This document shows positions 36,469-46,645 of a stretch of DNA of 49,993 nt, in pieces. Both the position numbers and the translations under genes were made by a program. The stretch comes from Acidobacteriota bacterium (GTDB taxonomy: Bacteria > Acidobacteriota > Terriglobia > Terriglobales > Acidobacteriaceae), in NCBI GenBank assembly GCA_013285705.1, contig JABDHA010000025.1:1-49993 (forward strand), read 5' to 3'. Below the pieces are notes generated by a model. It did no database searches and was not told the DNA's origin. It worked only from the letters and a program-made list of their open reading frames with translations. Each line of letters begins with the position of its first letter. The first letter of the stretch is position 1.

Positions 36469-37359
36469 TTACGGTGTGGCAGGCAGGTTCAATTTGAAGA
36501 GCAGTGTCGGATCGAGATAAGCACCCTGCCAGCGTGCAGCCATGTGCAAGTGTGGTCCTGTCGCGCGGCCTGTCCCGCCGCTAAGTCCGAGCAGTTGATG
36601 CGCTGCTACCTTTTGGCCCTCGGTCACCTGAATTTTTGAGAGATGCATGTAGATGGTGGTGAACTGCTGTCCATGATCGATGACCACACAGTTTCCTTCA
36701 TAGAAAAGAGCGCGGGCCAGTACGACCCTTCCTGAATTTGCCGCATAGACAGGCGTGCCGGAGGCGGCACGATAATCGAGCCCCTTATGAACACTGGCCA
36801 GCTTGCCGTTAAAGACTCTGCGCGTGCCAAAGGAATCGGTGGCCGGCGACTTGAGCGGAGGACGGAAGTCTCCATCCCATAAGGGCATAGACGCGCTCTG
36901 GGCGAAAACTCGATCCTTGACCTCTTTGTCGGCGGCGATGCGCTTGCGGGTCTCGGCGTCCGGGGCGACGAATTTTTCCGGGACGTGGAGCTCTACCTGT
37001 CGATAGTGTGACGGCTCGATGCGAATTTCTCGTGTTGCACTCACCGCATGGCCGTCTGGCATGGTTGCGTGGAGTGCCAGAATGTAGCTCCCCGGATCGG
37101 TCTCCACATCTGCACCGGCCAGCGCATACCAGACTTTCTTTTCTGAGGACGGAAAAAATTCCACTTCGCGGCCCAGCCACTCACCCTTCAATGAAGCCGG
37201 AGGGGTTTGAAACTGCACCGTAAATAGACAGGGAGAGCCGCTGGCCAGCTGCGACGGAGTCCAGGCAATGCTTTTAAAGGCGCCGCTTTCCTGCGCTGAA
37301 TTAAAGAAAGGCATTCCGAGCAGGGCAACCATCAGCAGAAGAACGCGGTCGATACGCAT
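36469..37359 (-). CDS. M23-family peptidase (LytM-type), secreted
   Basis: A 296-residue exported zinc peptidase acting on peptidoglycan. The signal peptide is [19 protein letters not shown]. The N-terminal region (about 25-120) is beta-rich and Ig-like. The C-terminal M23 domain has the zinc ligands His191 and Asp195 (HKGLDYRA) and the HxH pair at 270-272 (GPHLHM), with catalytic His239 in YMHLSK, so it should be active. Length is normal for LytM-like lytic enzymes. It is convergent with the hydrolase and divergent from glyA; the shared region to glyA is only about 65 nt. Confidence 0.93.
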   Translation of the reverse strand: MRIDRVLLLMVALLGMPFFNSAQESGAFKSIAWTPSQLASGSPCLFTVQFQTPPASLKGEWLGREVEFFPSSEKKVWYALAGADVETDPGSYILALHATMPDGHAVSATREIRIEPSHYRQVELHVPEKFVAPDAETRKRIAADKEVKDRVFAQSASMPLWDGDFRPPLKSPATDSFGTRRVFNGKLASVHKGLDYRAASGTPVYAANSGRVVLARALFYEGNCVVIDHGQQFTTIYMHLSKIQVTEGQKVAAHQLLGLSGGTGRATGPHLHMAARWQGAYLDPTLLFKLNLPATP

Positions 37360-37411
37360 AAGGGATGTTCCACATTGTGCAACAAAGACACCAAATCTGC
37401 ATCCCAGGCTC

Positions 37412-37417
37412 TACAAT
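37412..37417 (+). promoter_or_regulatory. Putative -10 box of glyA, 6 nt before the start codon
   Basis: TACAAT, six bases, then ATG 37424. This near-consensus box and the absence of a ribosome-binding site suggest a leaderless transcript. Confidence 0.55.
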
Positions 37418-37423
37418 CGAAGC

Positions 37424-38704
<1,281 letters not shown>

Positions 38705-38749
38705 AACCACAGTAAATTTGCAAGGCAACACATTTGTGCCAATCTTCCA

Positions 38750-38755
38750 TAGGAT
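38750..38755 (+). promoter_or_regulatory. Putative -10 box 6 nt before the lactonase start
   Basis: TAGGAT, six bases, then GTG 38762. Weaker than the others; no -35 was identified. Confidence 0.35.
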
Positions 38756-38761
38756 GTTTGT

Positions 38762-39931
38762 GTGACCAAGTCGATTTCAAGACGTACATTTGTGAAAGCC
38801 GCTGCGCTCTCTTCCCTGGCAGCGAAGACGTGGTGGGCAGAGGCTAAAATTGCAAAGATGCCAGATAGCCGCCTTCTCTTTGTCGGCACGCAGACCGGCC
38901 CTTCGAGCAAAGGCATTTACGCCTTTCAATGGGACTCGGCCAAAGGCGAGCTGAAAGAGCTTGGACTCGCAGTCGAGAGCAGCAATCCGACCTTTATTGC
39001 GCTCGCGCCGGATGGCAAGCGTCTTTACGCTGCAAATGAGATTGATTCCTACGAGGGCGCGAAGAGCGGCGCCGTCAGCGGTTTCACGATCGACCGCGCC
39101 GCCGCGAAACTCACGCTCATCAACACGGTCTCTGCGACGGGAGCAGGCACCTGCCACGTCAGTCTCAATCGAACCGGGCAGGCTTTATTGTGCGCGAATT
39201 ACTCCGGCGGAAGTGCCGCGTCGTTTCACATCGATGAAGCGGGAAAACTGAGCCAGGCTGTCTCACAGTTTCACTACGAGGGCCACGGCCCTGTCGCTGA
39301 TCGCCAGGCTTCGCCTCATGCGCACCGCGCGACCGTCACGCCCGACAACCGCTATGTGCTGATCAACGATCTCGGCCTCGATTGCATTCACATCTACCAT
39401 TTCGATGCGGCTACGGCGAAGCTTACGCCGAGCGACCCGCCGCAGTGGACGGCAAAGCCAGGTTCCGGACCGCGCGCCCTCCGCTTTCATCCCAACGGCA
39501 AATGGGCCTATTGTGCGAACGAGCTCACCTCAACCGTCGACGTGCTCGCGTGGGACGGCAAAAGCGGCACTCTGACGTCGCTTCAGCATGAGGACCTGCT
39601 GCCAAAGACCTTTCATGGCAACCACGCTGCTTCTGAAATCGTGATCGATAGCAGCGGCCGCTATGCCTATGCCGCGGTTCGTTTCTGGGATCACATTGTC
39701 GCTTTCAGCATCGATCCGGCGACAGGCAGGCTCTCGCTCATTGGCGCTACCTCCTGCGGCGGCGAAGTTCCGCGCCACATTACTCTTGATCCAACGGAGC
39801 AGTGGCTCCTGGTCGCCAATCAGTCTTCGGACAACATTGCAGTCATAAAAAGAGACGCAGAGACCGGAAAACTGGCGGAGACAGGCAGCAGTCTGCCGCT
39901 GGTGAAGCCGCAGTGCCTGGTGTTTGCGTAG
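38762..39931 (+). CDS. Exported lactonase-family (6-phosphogluconolactonase-like) propeller
   Basis: A 389-residue seven-bladed propeller. The N-terminus has a Tat-type signal (SRRTFVKAAALSSLAAKTWW), so export in folded form is likely; this argues against a cytoplasmic pentose-pathway role. Family motifs are LLFVGTQTGPSSKGIYAF, NPTFIALAPDGKRLYAANE, SPHAHRATVTPDNRYVL and GSGPRALRFHPNGKWAYCAN. The exported position suggests action on periplasmic or extracellular sugar lactones; substrate unproven. Start GTG 38762. Convergent with lpxC, only 6 nt between stops. Confidence 0.88.
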   Translation: MTKSISRRTFVKAAALSSLAAKTWWAEAKIAKMPDSRLLFVGTQTGPSSKGIYAFQWDSAKGELKELGLAVESSNPTFIALAPDGKRLYAANEIDSYEGAKSGAVSGFTIDRAAAKLTLINTVSATGAGTCHVSLNRTGQALLCANYSGGSAASFHIDEAGKLSQAVSQFHYEGHGPVADRQASPHAHRATVTPDNRYVLINDLGLDCIHIYHFDAATAKLTPSDPPQWTAKPGSGPRALRFHPNGKWAYCANELTSTVDVLAWDGKSGTLTSLQHEDLLPKTFHGNHAASEIVIDSSGRYAYAAVRFWDHIVAFSIDPATGRLSLIGATSCGGEVPRHITLDPTEQWLLVANQSSDNIAVIKRDAETGKLAETGSSLPLVKPQCLVFA

Positions 39932-39937
39932 GAATTG

Positions 39938-40897
39938 CTAAACAGTTACCAGCGAAGCGGCTGGCGCAGTGACGGATTTACTTTTTGTCTTCTCCGGGGC
40001 AGCCGTCACCAGTTTCCATGCGGACCGATCTTTCAGCAGCTTTGCCACCAGAGCCGTATGCATGGCGTGTCCGGCGCGCTCGGCGACTACGCGCCCTAGG
40101 ATCTGATGCCCGGCGAGGGCCAGATCCCCGATCAGGTCCAACACCTTGTGGCGCACAAACTCGTCATCAAAACGCAGTGGGCCGTTCACTACACCCTGAC
40201 GGGTGAGAATGATGGCGCTCGATTCGGAGACTCCGCGAATCAGTCCCATGTTGCGCAGCATCTGCTCATCTTCCTTGAAGCCGAAGGTCCGCGCCGGAGC
40301 AATCTGCAACCCATAATTCCGGGTCGCCAGATCGACCGTAAAAGCCTGGCGTCCGATGGGTGCGGGAAAATCAATATGGTAGGACACACTGTAGCCTTCG
40401 CCGGGATAGACACCGATGAATTTATCTCCGTCGAGCACTTCTACCGTCTTCAGAATGCGCAGGTATTCGCGCCGGCGCCGCTGCGTCTTCAGCCCTACCT
40501 GCTGGAAGGCCTCGACGTATGGCAGCGCGCTGCCATCCAGAATCGGTAGCTCCAGGTTGTCCAACTCGACGATGACGTTATCCACGCCCATGCCGATCAG
40601 CGCGGAGAGCAGATGCTCAGTCGTGGAGATGAGTACGCTCTGCCGCATCAGGCTGGTCGCATAGCTTACCTTGGCCACATTGCGTCCGGTGGCGGGGATT
40701 TCAAAATTCTCGAGATCGGTGCGGCGGAAGACAATCCCCGACCCGGCCGGAGCCGGAAGCAAACGCATCTGAACTAAAGCACCACTGTGCAGGCCCACGC
40801 CTGAGAATTCAATCACCGAAGCGACTGTCTGTTCCAAGTACGACGAAGAATCTAACAAATCGAGCTTCCTTACCCCAACTTGAGGTATTAACGTCAT
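39938..40897 (-). CDS. lpxC: UDP-3-O-acyl-GlcNAc deacetylase
   Basis: A 319-residue zinc enzyme making the committed step of lipid A synthesis. The catalytic Glu94 and zinc His95 are in TTEHLLSAL, the other ligands are His250 and Asp254 in RHKVLDLIGDL, and the general-acid His is in RAGHAMH (277). LELPILDGSALPYVEA is the classic mid-domain segment. Length is normal, with a short basic tail. Not clustered with lpxA/D/fabZ here. It is divergent from the M20 peptidase across 94 nt. Confidence 0.97.
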   Translation of the reverse strand: MTLIPQVGVRKLDLLDSSSYLEQTVASVIEFSGVGLHSGALVQMRLLPAPAGSGIVFRRTDLENFEIPATGRNVAKVSYATSLMRQSVLISTTEHLLSALIGMGVDNVIVELDNLELPILDGSALPYVEAFQQVGLKTQRRRREYLRILKTVEVLDGDKFIGVYPGEGYSVSYHIDFPAPIGRQAFTVDLATRNYGLQIAPARTFGFKEDEQMLRNMGLIRGVSESSAIILTRQGVVNGPLRFDDEFVRHKVLDLIGDLALAGHQILGRVVAERAGHAMHTALVAKLLKDRSAWKLVTAAPEKTKSKSVTAPAASLVTV

Positions 40898-40991
40898 AGA
40901 CTACTTGCAGGAAATTAAGTTTCACTGTTGTATCTTTGCCACACTATGGTGGTAGAACAGCATCGTATCTGAAAATGTACCTACAAAGTAA

Positions 40992-42149
40992 ATGATTGAT
41001 CAAAAAGATACTTACGCTCTTGAAACCCTCGCTCGATCCGCCGCGACGCAATTGCGGCCCATGCTCGATTTACTCCGGAAAATGGTCGAAATCGAGTCCC
41101 CCAGCGACAACAAAGCAGCCGTGGACCAATGTGCGGCATTTGTCGCGAAACAGTGCACGGCCCTCGGCGGCCGGGTTCGGCTGCATCGCCAGAAAGCATT
41201 CGGCGATTTGCTGGAAGCGCGTTTCGGTCCGCAAAAAAGTAATCAAAAACCGATTCTTTTATTAGGTCATCTTGATACGGTTTGGCCGCTGGGAACACTA
41301 AAGGATATGCCCTTTCGCGTGTCTAAGGGACGCGTGTGGGGTCCAGGTGTTCTCGATATGAAGGCAGGCGTGGCTATGGCGTTGACAGCCATTGCCATCC
41401 TCAAAGACCAGCAGAGACTGACGCGTCCGGTAGTCATGCTGCTTAACAGTGATGAGGAAGTCGGTAGCACTGTTTCTCGTCCGGTGACGGAAAAGCTGGC
41501 GCAACTATGCCAGGCCGTCTACGTGCTGGAACCGGCACAGGGGTTGGAAGGCGCCTATAAAACGGCGCGCAAGGGAGTTGGCAATTACGAGATTCACGTA
41601 CACGGTGTGGCCGCTCACAGCGGCGTTGACTTTGAGCGTGGACACAGCGCTGTTGTCGAACTTGCTCGACAGATCGAGCGCATCGCAGGTTTCACAGAAT
41701 TAGATCGTGGCATTACGGTAAATATTGGAACCATTCAGGGTGGAACGCGGTCTAACGTTATAGCAGCCGAAGCCCGGGCCGAAGTGGATGTTCGCATCGC
41801 CAAGGCCAAAGATGCGACGCGCATCGAGAGACGTTTTCGTTCGCTGCGCGTCCTGGATAGTAAGTGCAGTCTGCACGTTGAAGGCGGACTGAATCGTCCC
41901 CCAATGGAGCGCACGCCTGGAACGGTAGTGCTCTATAAGCGAGCCGCAACCCATGCCCACGCACTTGGGTTTGAGTTGAAGGAAGCGGCGACCGGTGGCG
42001 GCTCAGATGGCAATTTCACTTCCGCATTAGGCGTGCCCACATTGGATGGAATGGGAGCGGTAGGAGAAGGCGCGCACGCTGTGCACGAATCCCTGCTGCT
42101 TGAGCACCTGACGCCGCGTACTGCATTATTAGCGGCCATGCTGGAATGA
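40992..42149 (+). CDS. M20-family metallopeptidase (carboxypeptidase G2-like)
   Basis: A 385-residue zinc exopeptidase, probably cytoplasmic (no signal). Metal ligands: His93 and Asp95 in LLGHLDTVWP, Asp122 in GVLDMKAG, with the catalytic Glu155/Glu156 in NSDEEVGS and the last His in GEGAHAVHE. A dimerisation domain (KGVGNYEIHVHGVAAHSGVD) separates the halves. The pattern is nearest to glutamate carboxypeptidase-like M20A enzymes; substrate unknown. A 48-codon membrane-protein gene begins 7 nt after its stop. Confidence 0.92.
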   Translation: MIDQKDTYALETLARSAATQLRPMLDLLRKMVEIESPSDNKAAVDQCAAFVAKQCTALGGRVRLHRQKAFGDLLEARFGPQKSNQKPILLLGHLDTVWPLGTLKDMPFRVSKGRVWGPGVLDMKAGVAMALTAIAILKDQQRLTRPVVMLLNSDEEVGSTVSRPVTEKLAQLCQAVYVLEPAQGLEGAYKTARKGVGNYEIHVHGVAAHSGVDFERGHSAVVELARQIERIAGFTELDRGITVNIGTIQGGTRSNVIAAEARAEVDVRIAKAKDATRIERRFRSLRVLDSKCSLHVEGGLNRPPMERTPGTVVLYKRAATHAHALGFELKEAATGGGSDGNFTSALGVPTLDGMGAVGEGAHAVHESLLLEHLTPRTALLAAMLE

Positions 42150-42155
42150 GGTCAC

Positions 42156-42302
42156 ATGCTGAAGTTCGTCGAGTTCGGATTGCTGGCCGTATCGCTGCTC
42201 ATCATCTTCGGATTGGTGGCTACGTCTCCGCGTAACCAGCCTCCGGCAGCCGAAATCGCCGAAGCGGGCGAGCCAGAAGTCAGCCCGATGCAGAAGCTCT
42301 AG
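42156..42302 (+). CDS. 48-residue single-helix membrane protein, unknown
   Basis: ATG 42156 lies 7 nt after the M20 peptidase stop with a GAGG just upstream, so it is probably translated from the same message. The product has an N-terminal helix (FGLLAVSLLIIFGLVATS) and a short acidic, Pro-rich tail ending MQKL. No family is recognised. Its stop overlaps the stop of maf on the other strand within a CTAG. Support: ribosome-binding site, operon position and clean membrane topology. Confidence 0.6.
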   Translation: MLKFVEFGLLAVSLLIIFGLVATSPRNQPPAAEIAEAGEPEVSPMQKL

Positions 42303-42910
42303 CGGGCTGTAGCCGTCGGTTCGTTCCTTAGCCGTGCTTCCGCGCCCTCCAGCATGCTGCTTACCAGCGCCAACGGCAGTCCAACTACATTGAAATAGCA
42401 GCCGTGAATGCGCGGAATCCAGGAGGCGGCATAGCCCTGGATGGCATACGCGCCAGCCTTGTCCATCGGCTCGCCAGAGTTGATGTAGACCCCGATATCA
42501 ACTTCCGAAATCGTCGTCATCGTGACATAGGTCAACTCAGACGCGATCTCGACGCCACCGCGTGACACCAGGCAAACGCCGGTGATAACAGAGTGCGTTC
42601 CGCCGGCAAGCAGACGCAGCATGCGGGCCGCATCGTTCGCGTCCTTCGGCTTGCCGAGAATCTCCTTTGCAGCAGAAACGACGATCGTATCCGCGCCCAG
42701 CACCAGCAGCGGATCGTCCGGCGCGTCGAGCTGTGCCTGCTCCACGAAGATGGTTTGGGCTTTTTCCCGTGCTAATCGCGTAGCAAAGGCAATAGGGTCT
42801 TCTCCAGCGCGATGCTCTTCCGGAATGGAAGCGGCATGAACGCGGAACGTGAATCCTGCCTGGGTCAGTAACTCTTTGCGGCGCGGCGATGCTGAGGCGA
42901 GTACGAGCAT
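42299..42910 (-). CDS. maf: Maf/YceF-type nucleotide pyrophosphatase
   Basis: 203 residues. Hydrolyses modified or canonical NTPs (dTTP/UTP- or m7GTP-type) to monophosphates. Recognised by LASASPRRKELLTQAGF at the N-terminus, the catalytic ADTIVV segment with its Asp, and DKAGAYAIQGYAASWI near the C-terminus. Length is normal. No signal peptide. The isoaspartyl peptidase gene lies upstream on the same strand with a 19-nt gap, so the two may be co-transcribed. Confidence 0.95.
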   Translation of the reverse strand: MLVLASASPRRKELLTQAGFTFRVHAASIPEEHRAGEDPIAFATRLAREKAQTIFVEQAQLDAPDDPLLVLGADTIVVSAAKEILGKPKDANDAARMLRLLAGGTHSVITGVCLVSRGGVEIASELTYVTMTTISEVDIGVYINSGEPMDKAGAYAIQGYAASWIPRIHGCYFNVVGLPLALVSSMLEGAEARLRNEPTATAR

Positions 42911-42929
42911 ACTGAATCAATTATCCCAG

Positions 42930-43877
42930 TTAGTCGATCACAATGCCCACGCGCGGACCCTGTGCATCGCAGATGCCCCAGGCCATGCGCGGCGTGTTGT
43001 GCGCCAGGCCAAAGCGCCCATCCGGAGCCAGCAGGATCATGCCGCCATGTCCGCCGAGCCGCTTAAAGAGATAGGCAATCGCGTCCGGAGCCACCTGCTC
43101 CGGCGCGCGTCCCATCTGCACACGGTCGACTGCCCATTTCCCAAGCACAAGCTTCATAATCGGTTCGCCCCAGCCCGTCAGCGAGACGGCCGCACTGGCA
43201 TTGTCGGCATAGCAGCCGCACCCGATCAGCGACGAGTCGCCGACGCGCCCCGGAGCCTTATTCAGCGTGCCGCCAGTCGATGTTCCCGCCGCGATATTGC
43301 CTTTTTGATCGAGCGCAACGGCGCCAACTGTGTCGTGCGAAGCCAGCTCGACCGCGGTCTCCGGAGACTTATCATCGCCGGCGAAAGTCAGATCCGGCAA
43401 TCCCGCGCGCTCCTTCGCTTGCGCGTCTTCAAGGCGCACGCGTTCTCGATCGAGCACCAACTCTGAGTTGTCGATCAATTCCATGCCGTGTGCCTGCGCG
43501 AACTCCTCTGCGCCCCGACCGACAAAATACACATGTGGACTTTTATCCAATACCAGCCGGGCTGCATGGATCGGATTGCGCAGCCGCTCAACACAGGCGA
43601 CGCCGCCGGCACGCATCGTGCCTCCGTCCATCAGCAGAGCATCGAGCTGCACGTGGCCATCGCGCGTGAGGAAACTGCCTCGTCCAGCATCAAAGGTATC
43701 GTCGTCCTCAAGCACGGCGACCGCGGCTTCGACTGCATCTACCGCGGATGCGCCTTGATGCAATAAGGAATAACCGGCGTCAAGCGCATTGCGGACGCCG
43801 CGCTCGTGCGCCGCGACCATGTCGTCAGGAATGGCCCAGGCTCCGCCATGAATCAGCAGTTTCGGTGTGTGTGACAT
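42930..43877 (-). CDS. Isoaspartyl peptidase/L-asparaginase (Ntn hydrolase, plant type)
   Basis: A 315-residue precursor that self-cleaves before Thr183 in SHDTVGAVALD, giving alpha and beta chains; the freed Thr is the nucleophile. Substrate-binding GTSTGG and GRVGDSSLIGCG follow in the beta part. N-terminal LIHGGAW is typical. It removes isoaspartyl residues from peptides and may hydrolyse Asn. No signal peptide, so cytoplasmic. A TACAAT lies 13 nt before ATG 43877. Confidence 0.94.
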   Translation of the reverse strand: MSHTPKLLIHGGAWAIPDDMVAAHERGVRNALDAGYSLLHQGASAVDAVEAAVAVLEDDDTFDAGRGSFLTRDGHVQLDALLMDGGTMRAGGVACVERLRNPIHAARLVLDKSPHVYFVGRGAEEFAQAHGMELIDNSELVLDRERVRLEDAQAKERAGLPDLTFAGDDKSPETAVELASHDTVGAVALDQKGNIAAGTSTGGTLNKAPGRVGDSSLIGCGCYADNASAAVSLTGWGEPIMKLVLGKWAVDRVQMGRAPEQVAPDAIAYLFKRLGGHGGMILLAPDGRFGLAHNTPRMAWGICDAQGPRVGIVID

Positions 43878-43928
43878 ATGCGAACCACTGATTGTACCGG
43901 GAATTTGCGCCCGCCGTGATGAAGAACG

Positions 43929-44381
43929 TCAGCACAACATAGGATCGGCCGGATCGCAGTGCTGCAACGTCAGCACCAGCGAATGTTGCGGCTTTAGAAG
44001 GCCTGTCGTCGTGACGGCGCGCTCCAGCTCTTCCAGGTCTCCTGCTCCGTTGATGGAGAAATGGTTGCCGCAAGCCGCCCCCATTCCTTCGCGGCTGAGA
44101 TATGCGAGACAACCAAGCATGCGCTCCGCGAGCGAAGCACGCACGGTTCGCGCAGGCAGGTCTGCCACTCCTTGCGAGTTGGTCATGACCTGCTCAAGAT
44201 GCTCGACGCGGTGCACCGAAGCCAGTTGCCACAACTCGCTGACACCCGTGTGCGCCATAGGCGCACCAAACTGGTCGACCACTTGTACATGGTAGGCCGG
44301 AACAACTGTCAGCCGCTCCGGGTACAGCAGCACGATGAGCACGAGTCCCGAAAACATCCACCAGGCCCATTGCTTTCTCAT
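43929..44381 (-). CDS. Membrane-anchored protein of unknown function
   Basis: 150 residues. The N-terminus has one hydrophobic helix (WWMFSGLVLIVLLYP), which may be an anchor or uncleaved signal. The rest is soluble, with a segment like the start of carboxypeptidase-regulatory or Ig-like repeats (YHVQVVDQFGAPMAHTGVSE). Four Cys are present, three of them towards the C-terminus (ACGNH, QHCDP, MLC). No named family. TAGAGT lies 7 nt before ATG 44381. Its neighbours are the isoaspartyl peptidase and the GH20 gene on the same strand. Confidence 0.6.
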   Translation of the reverse strand: MRKQWAWWMFSGLVLIVLLYPERLTVVPAYHVQVVDQFGAPMAHTGVSELWQLASVHRVEHLEQVMTNSQGVADLPARTVRASLAERMLGCLAYLSREGMGAACGNHFSINGAGDLEELERAVTTTGLLKPQHSLVLTLQHCDPADPMLC

Positions 44382-44443
44382 CGCCGCTACTCTACCGCGA
44401 TTTCATCTCGAATGCGTATCCTTTTCGCACTCGCAAAAATAAT

Positions 44444-46576
44444 TTATGGCGCAGACACTACCGGGATGCCTAAAGAAGATGCGGCCGGCAACGACAATTT
44501 GTTGTTATCGTGATCGTCGAACGCCTGCCGCAACCGCACGCAGCGGTTATACCAGAGCAACTGCGCCGCCTCGTACCGCACCTGCACGTTGCCGAGCCAA
44601 TATGGGCGATTCTCTTTTTTCCACGCATCCTCATACAGCTCACGGGTGAAGGTGTAACCATCGCGGATCTGCTCGCACCTTCCATCGTTCATGTCTGAAA
44701 TCAGAGAGAAGAGCGCGTCTACCTCATCGCTTTTCTTTGGATCGTTTTGCTCTGCAAAAGCCTTGGCATAGAGCGATGCGATTTCATCGGAAAACTCGAA
44801 TTTCATACCGATAAAGTCCATGCGCCGCGCGCCCAGTTCCATTGCGTCGAGAGCATTTTGTTCCAGCAGGTTTGGATTTTCATCCCTGGCCTGTTCGATC
44901 AGCGTGATCGCCTGCTCGGCATGGAGGCGCAGTTCGCGGCTCACAGGACGAATCTTCGCTGCCATCGCCTGCCCATCCCGACTCCCTTTCTCGTCCCAGG
45001 GGTCGAGCCAGAAGATATTGTTATTCGCGTCTTCGATATGCGCTTTGCTCAAAGATTGGTGCGCTGCTATCAACTCCAGATGTGCCTGGTTGATCTTGCC
45101 CGACCAGTCATGGTGGAAGACCGATCCAAAAGCCTCTCCATATTGCGGAATGCTGCTCTCACCCTGCTGCCAGCTTGCCGCCGCTCCGAAGATCATGCCG
45201 TACCAGACCTGATCGAAGAGCGTCTCGCCCTGGTCGTTCCACATCGTCGTGATCGCACCCTTTGCGCCCATCCGCTGCCCGTCGCGAATGAAGCCCTGAA
45301 TGTTGCGCAACGCCACATCGTTATTTGGATAGACCTTCAACCAGCTGTCTACCCCGGGCGCAACCCATGTCTCCAGGCCCGCATCCGTAAACGGCTTGAT
45401 GTATTTGTCAAAGCTGTCTTCCGGATCATAATGCCACGGCACAGCGATGAGGTCCTTCGGCAAGCGCTTCACTTGCTCGGGATCGTTCATCGCCACATCA
45501 CCCCAGAAGAGAATTTTCTTGTGGAACGGCGCCAGCTCAGTCGCAATGGACGTAAGGAAGTCGATATAAACTGGGCCCAGTCCGCGCTTTTGTACGTCCT
45601 GCATTGTTTTTCCGCGCCCGAGGCCGAAGGTCTCATCCGCGCCGATATGGATGTAGGGCCCCGGAAACATCTGTCCGATCTCGCCGAACCATGACTTGAT
45701 GAGAGTGAGCGACCCAGGCTCGCCGGGAGCGAGCACATCGCCGTGCGGCGTTTCGCCCAAGTCAACATACTTGTCATACGCGAGTACGCGATACAAATGC
45801 CCAAAGGCCTCCTGCTCGGGGATGATGATGATGTGATACTGCTGCGCGTAACGCACCAGCTCCTCGACCTCAGCGCGCGTCATCGCGCCAGGCCCGGGCG
45901 CAGGTATAGGATTACCGCTGTACCGCAGCGTGTATTCAAAATATGGCGAATAGATGTTGAGCTTGTAAGCGGCGAAGGTGCGAATCTGCTTCTTCTGGTA
46001 CTCGAGCGTCGGCATACCGCTGCGCGAGAGATCATCGTCTGCGCCGCGATGCGGTAAAGCCGGCCAGTCCCGAATCATGGCCGCATGCAGCATCCACGAA
46101 CCGCTCTGTTTCGTAACCAGTTGCTTGACCGTTTGCGCGCCGTAGAAGACGCCCGCTGCTGTTTCTGCAATCACATAAAGTGTGTTGCCGTTGGGAACGA
46201 GAGCGTAGCCCTCGTCGTGCATCTGCGGGTCGAAGACGACACGATTAGTAAGCAGAAGCCCTCGTGTCTCGGGATTCTCCTGACGCAGCAGGACTACGCG
46301 GGCTAAATCCTCACCTTTCGAAGTAGCTGATGGAATGCCATACGAACGCAGCGTCTCCTGCAGATCCTGGGCAGCAAATTTATCTTCTGCGTCGCCGCCC
46401 GGAACATCGATGGCGATGCCGCCACTCAAGGGGATGTCCGATACCAGGCGTGCCTCTTTGGGCTGCGGAATTAACTGCAGCTTCGACGGTTCTTGTGCAA
46501 TTGCGATATAGGTGAGACAGAAGATGGAGACGGCAGAAAAAGCTACGGACACAATCGTTCGACGAGACAAGCGCAT
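44444..46576 (-). CDS. Exported GH20 beta-N-acetylhexosaminidase
   Basis: A 710-residue enzyme. A Tat-like SRRT motif precedes the hydrophobic signal (IVSVAFSAVSIFCLTYIAIAQ). An N-terminal GH20b-type domain (PQPKEARLVSDIPLSG) is followed by the catalytic TIM barrel; the acid/base pair is Asp314-Glu315 in HIGADETFGLG. The long C-terminal part (about 450-710) is mostly helical (IKFEFSD-like segments; many Glu/Arg) and of unknown role. Likely acts on chitin oligomers, peptidoglycan fragments or N-glycans. GGAGGA precedes ATG 46576, with a TATACT upstream. Divergent from GH9. Confidence 0.88.
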   Translation of the reverse strand: MRLSRRTIVSVAFSAVSIFCLTYIAIAQEPSKLQLIPQPKEARLVSDIPLSGGIAIDVPGGDAEDKFAAQDLQETLRSYGIPSATSKGEDLARVVLLRQENPETRGLLLTNRVVFDPQMHDEGYALVPNGNTLYVIAETAAGVFYGAQTVKQLVTKQSGSWMLHAAMIRDWPALPHRGADDDLSRSGMPTLEYQKKQIRTFAAYKLNIYSPYFEYTLRYSGNPIPAPGPGAMTRAEVEELVRYAQQYHIIIIPEQEAFGHLYRVLAYDKYVDLGETPHGDVLAPGEPGSLTLIKSWFGEIGQMFPGPYIHIGADETFGLGRGKTMQDVQKRGLGPVYIDFLTSIATELAPFHKKILFWGDVAMNDPEQVKRLPKDLIAVPWHYDPEDSFDKYIKPFTDAGLETWVAPGVDSWLKVYPNNDVALRNIQGFIRDGQRMGAKGAITTMWNDQGETLFDQVWYGMIFGAAASWQQGESSIPQYGEAFGSVFHHDWSGKINQAHLELIAAHQSLSKAHIEDANNNIFWLDPWDEKGSRDGQAMAAKIRPVSRELRLHAEQAITLIEQARDENPNLLEQNALDAMELGARRMDFIGMKFEFSDEIASLYAKAFAEQNDPKKSDEVDALFSLISDMNDGRCEQIRDGYTFTRELYEDAWKKENRPYWLGNVQVRYEAAQLLWYNRCVRLRQAFDDHDNNKLSLPAASSLGIPVVSAP

Positions 46577-46645
46577 TCCTCCGGAAAGATTCAGGAAGGC
46601 CAGTATAGCGGTCTAGACAAATAGAGTGACACCACGAACTGAGCG

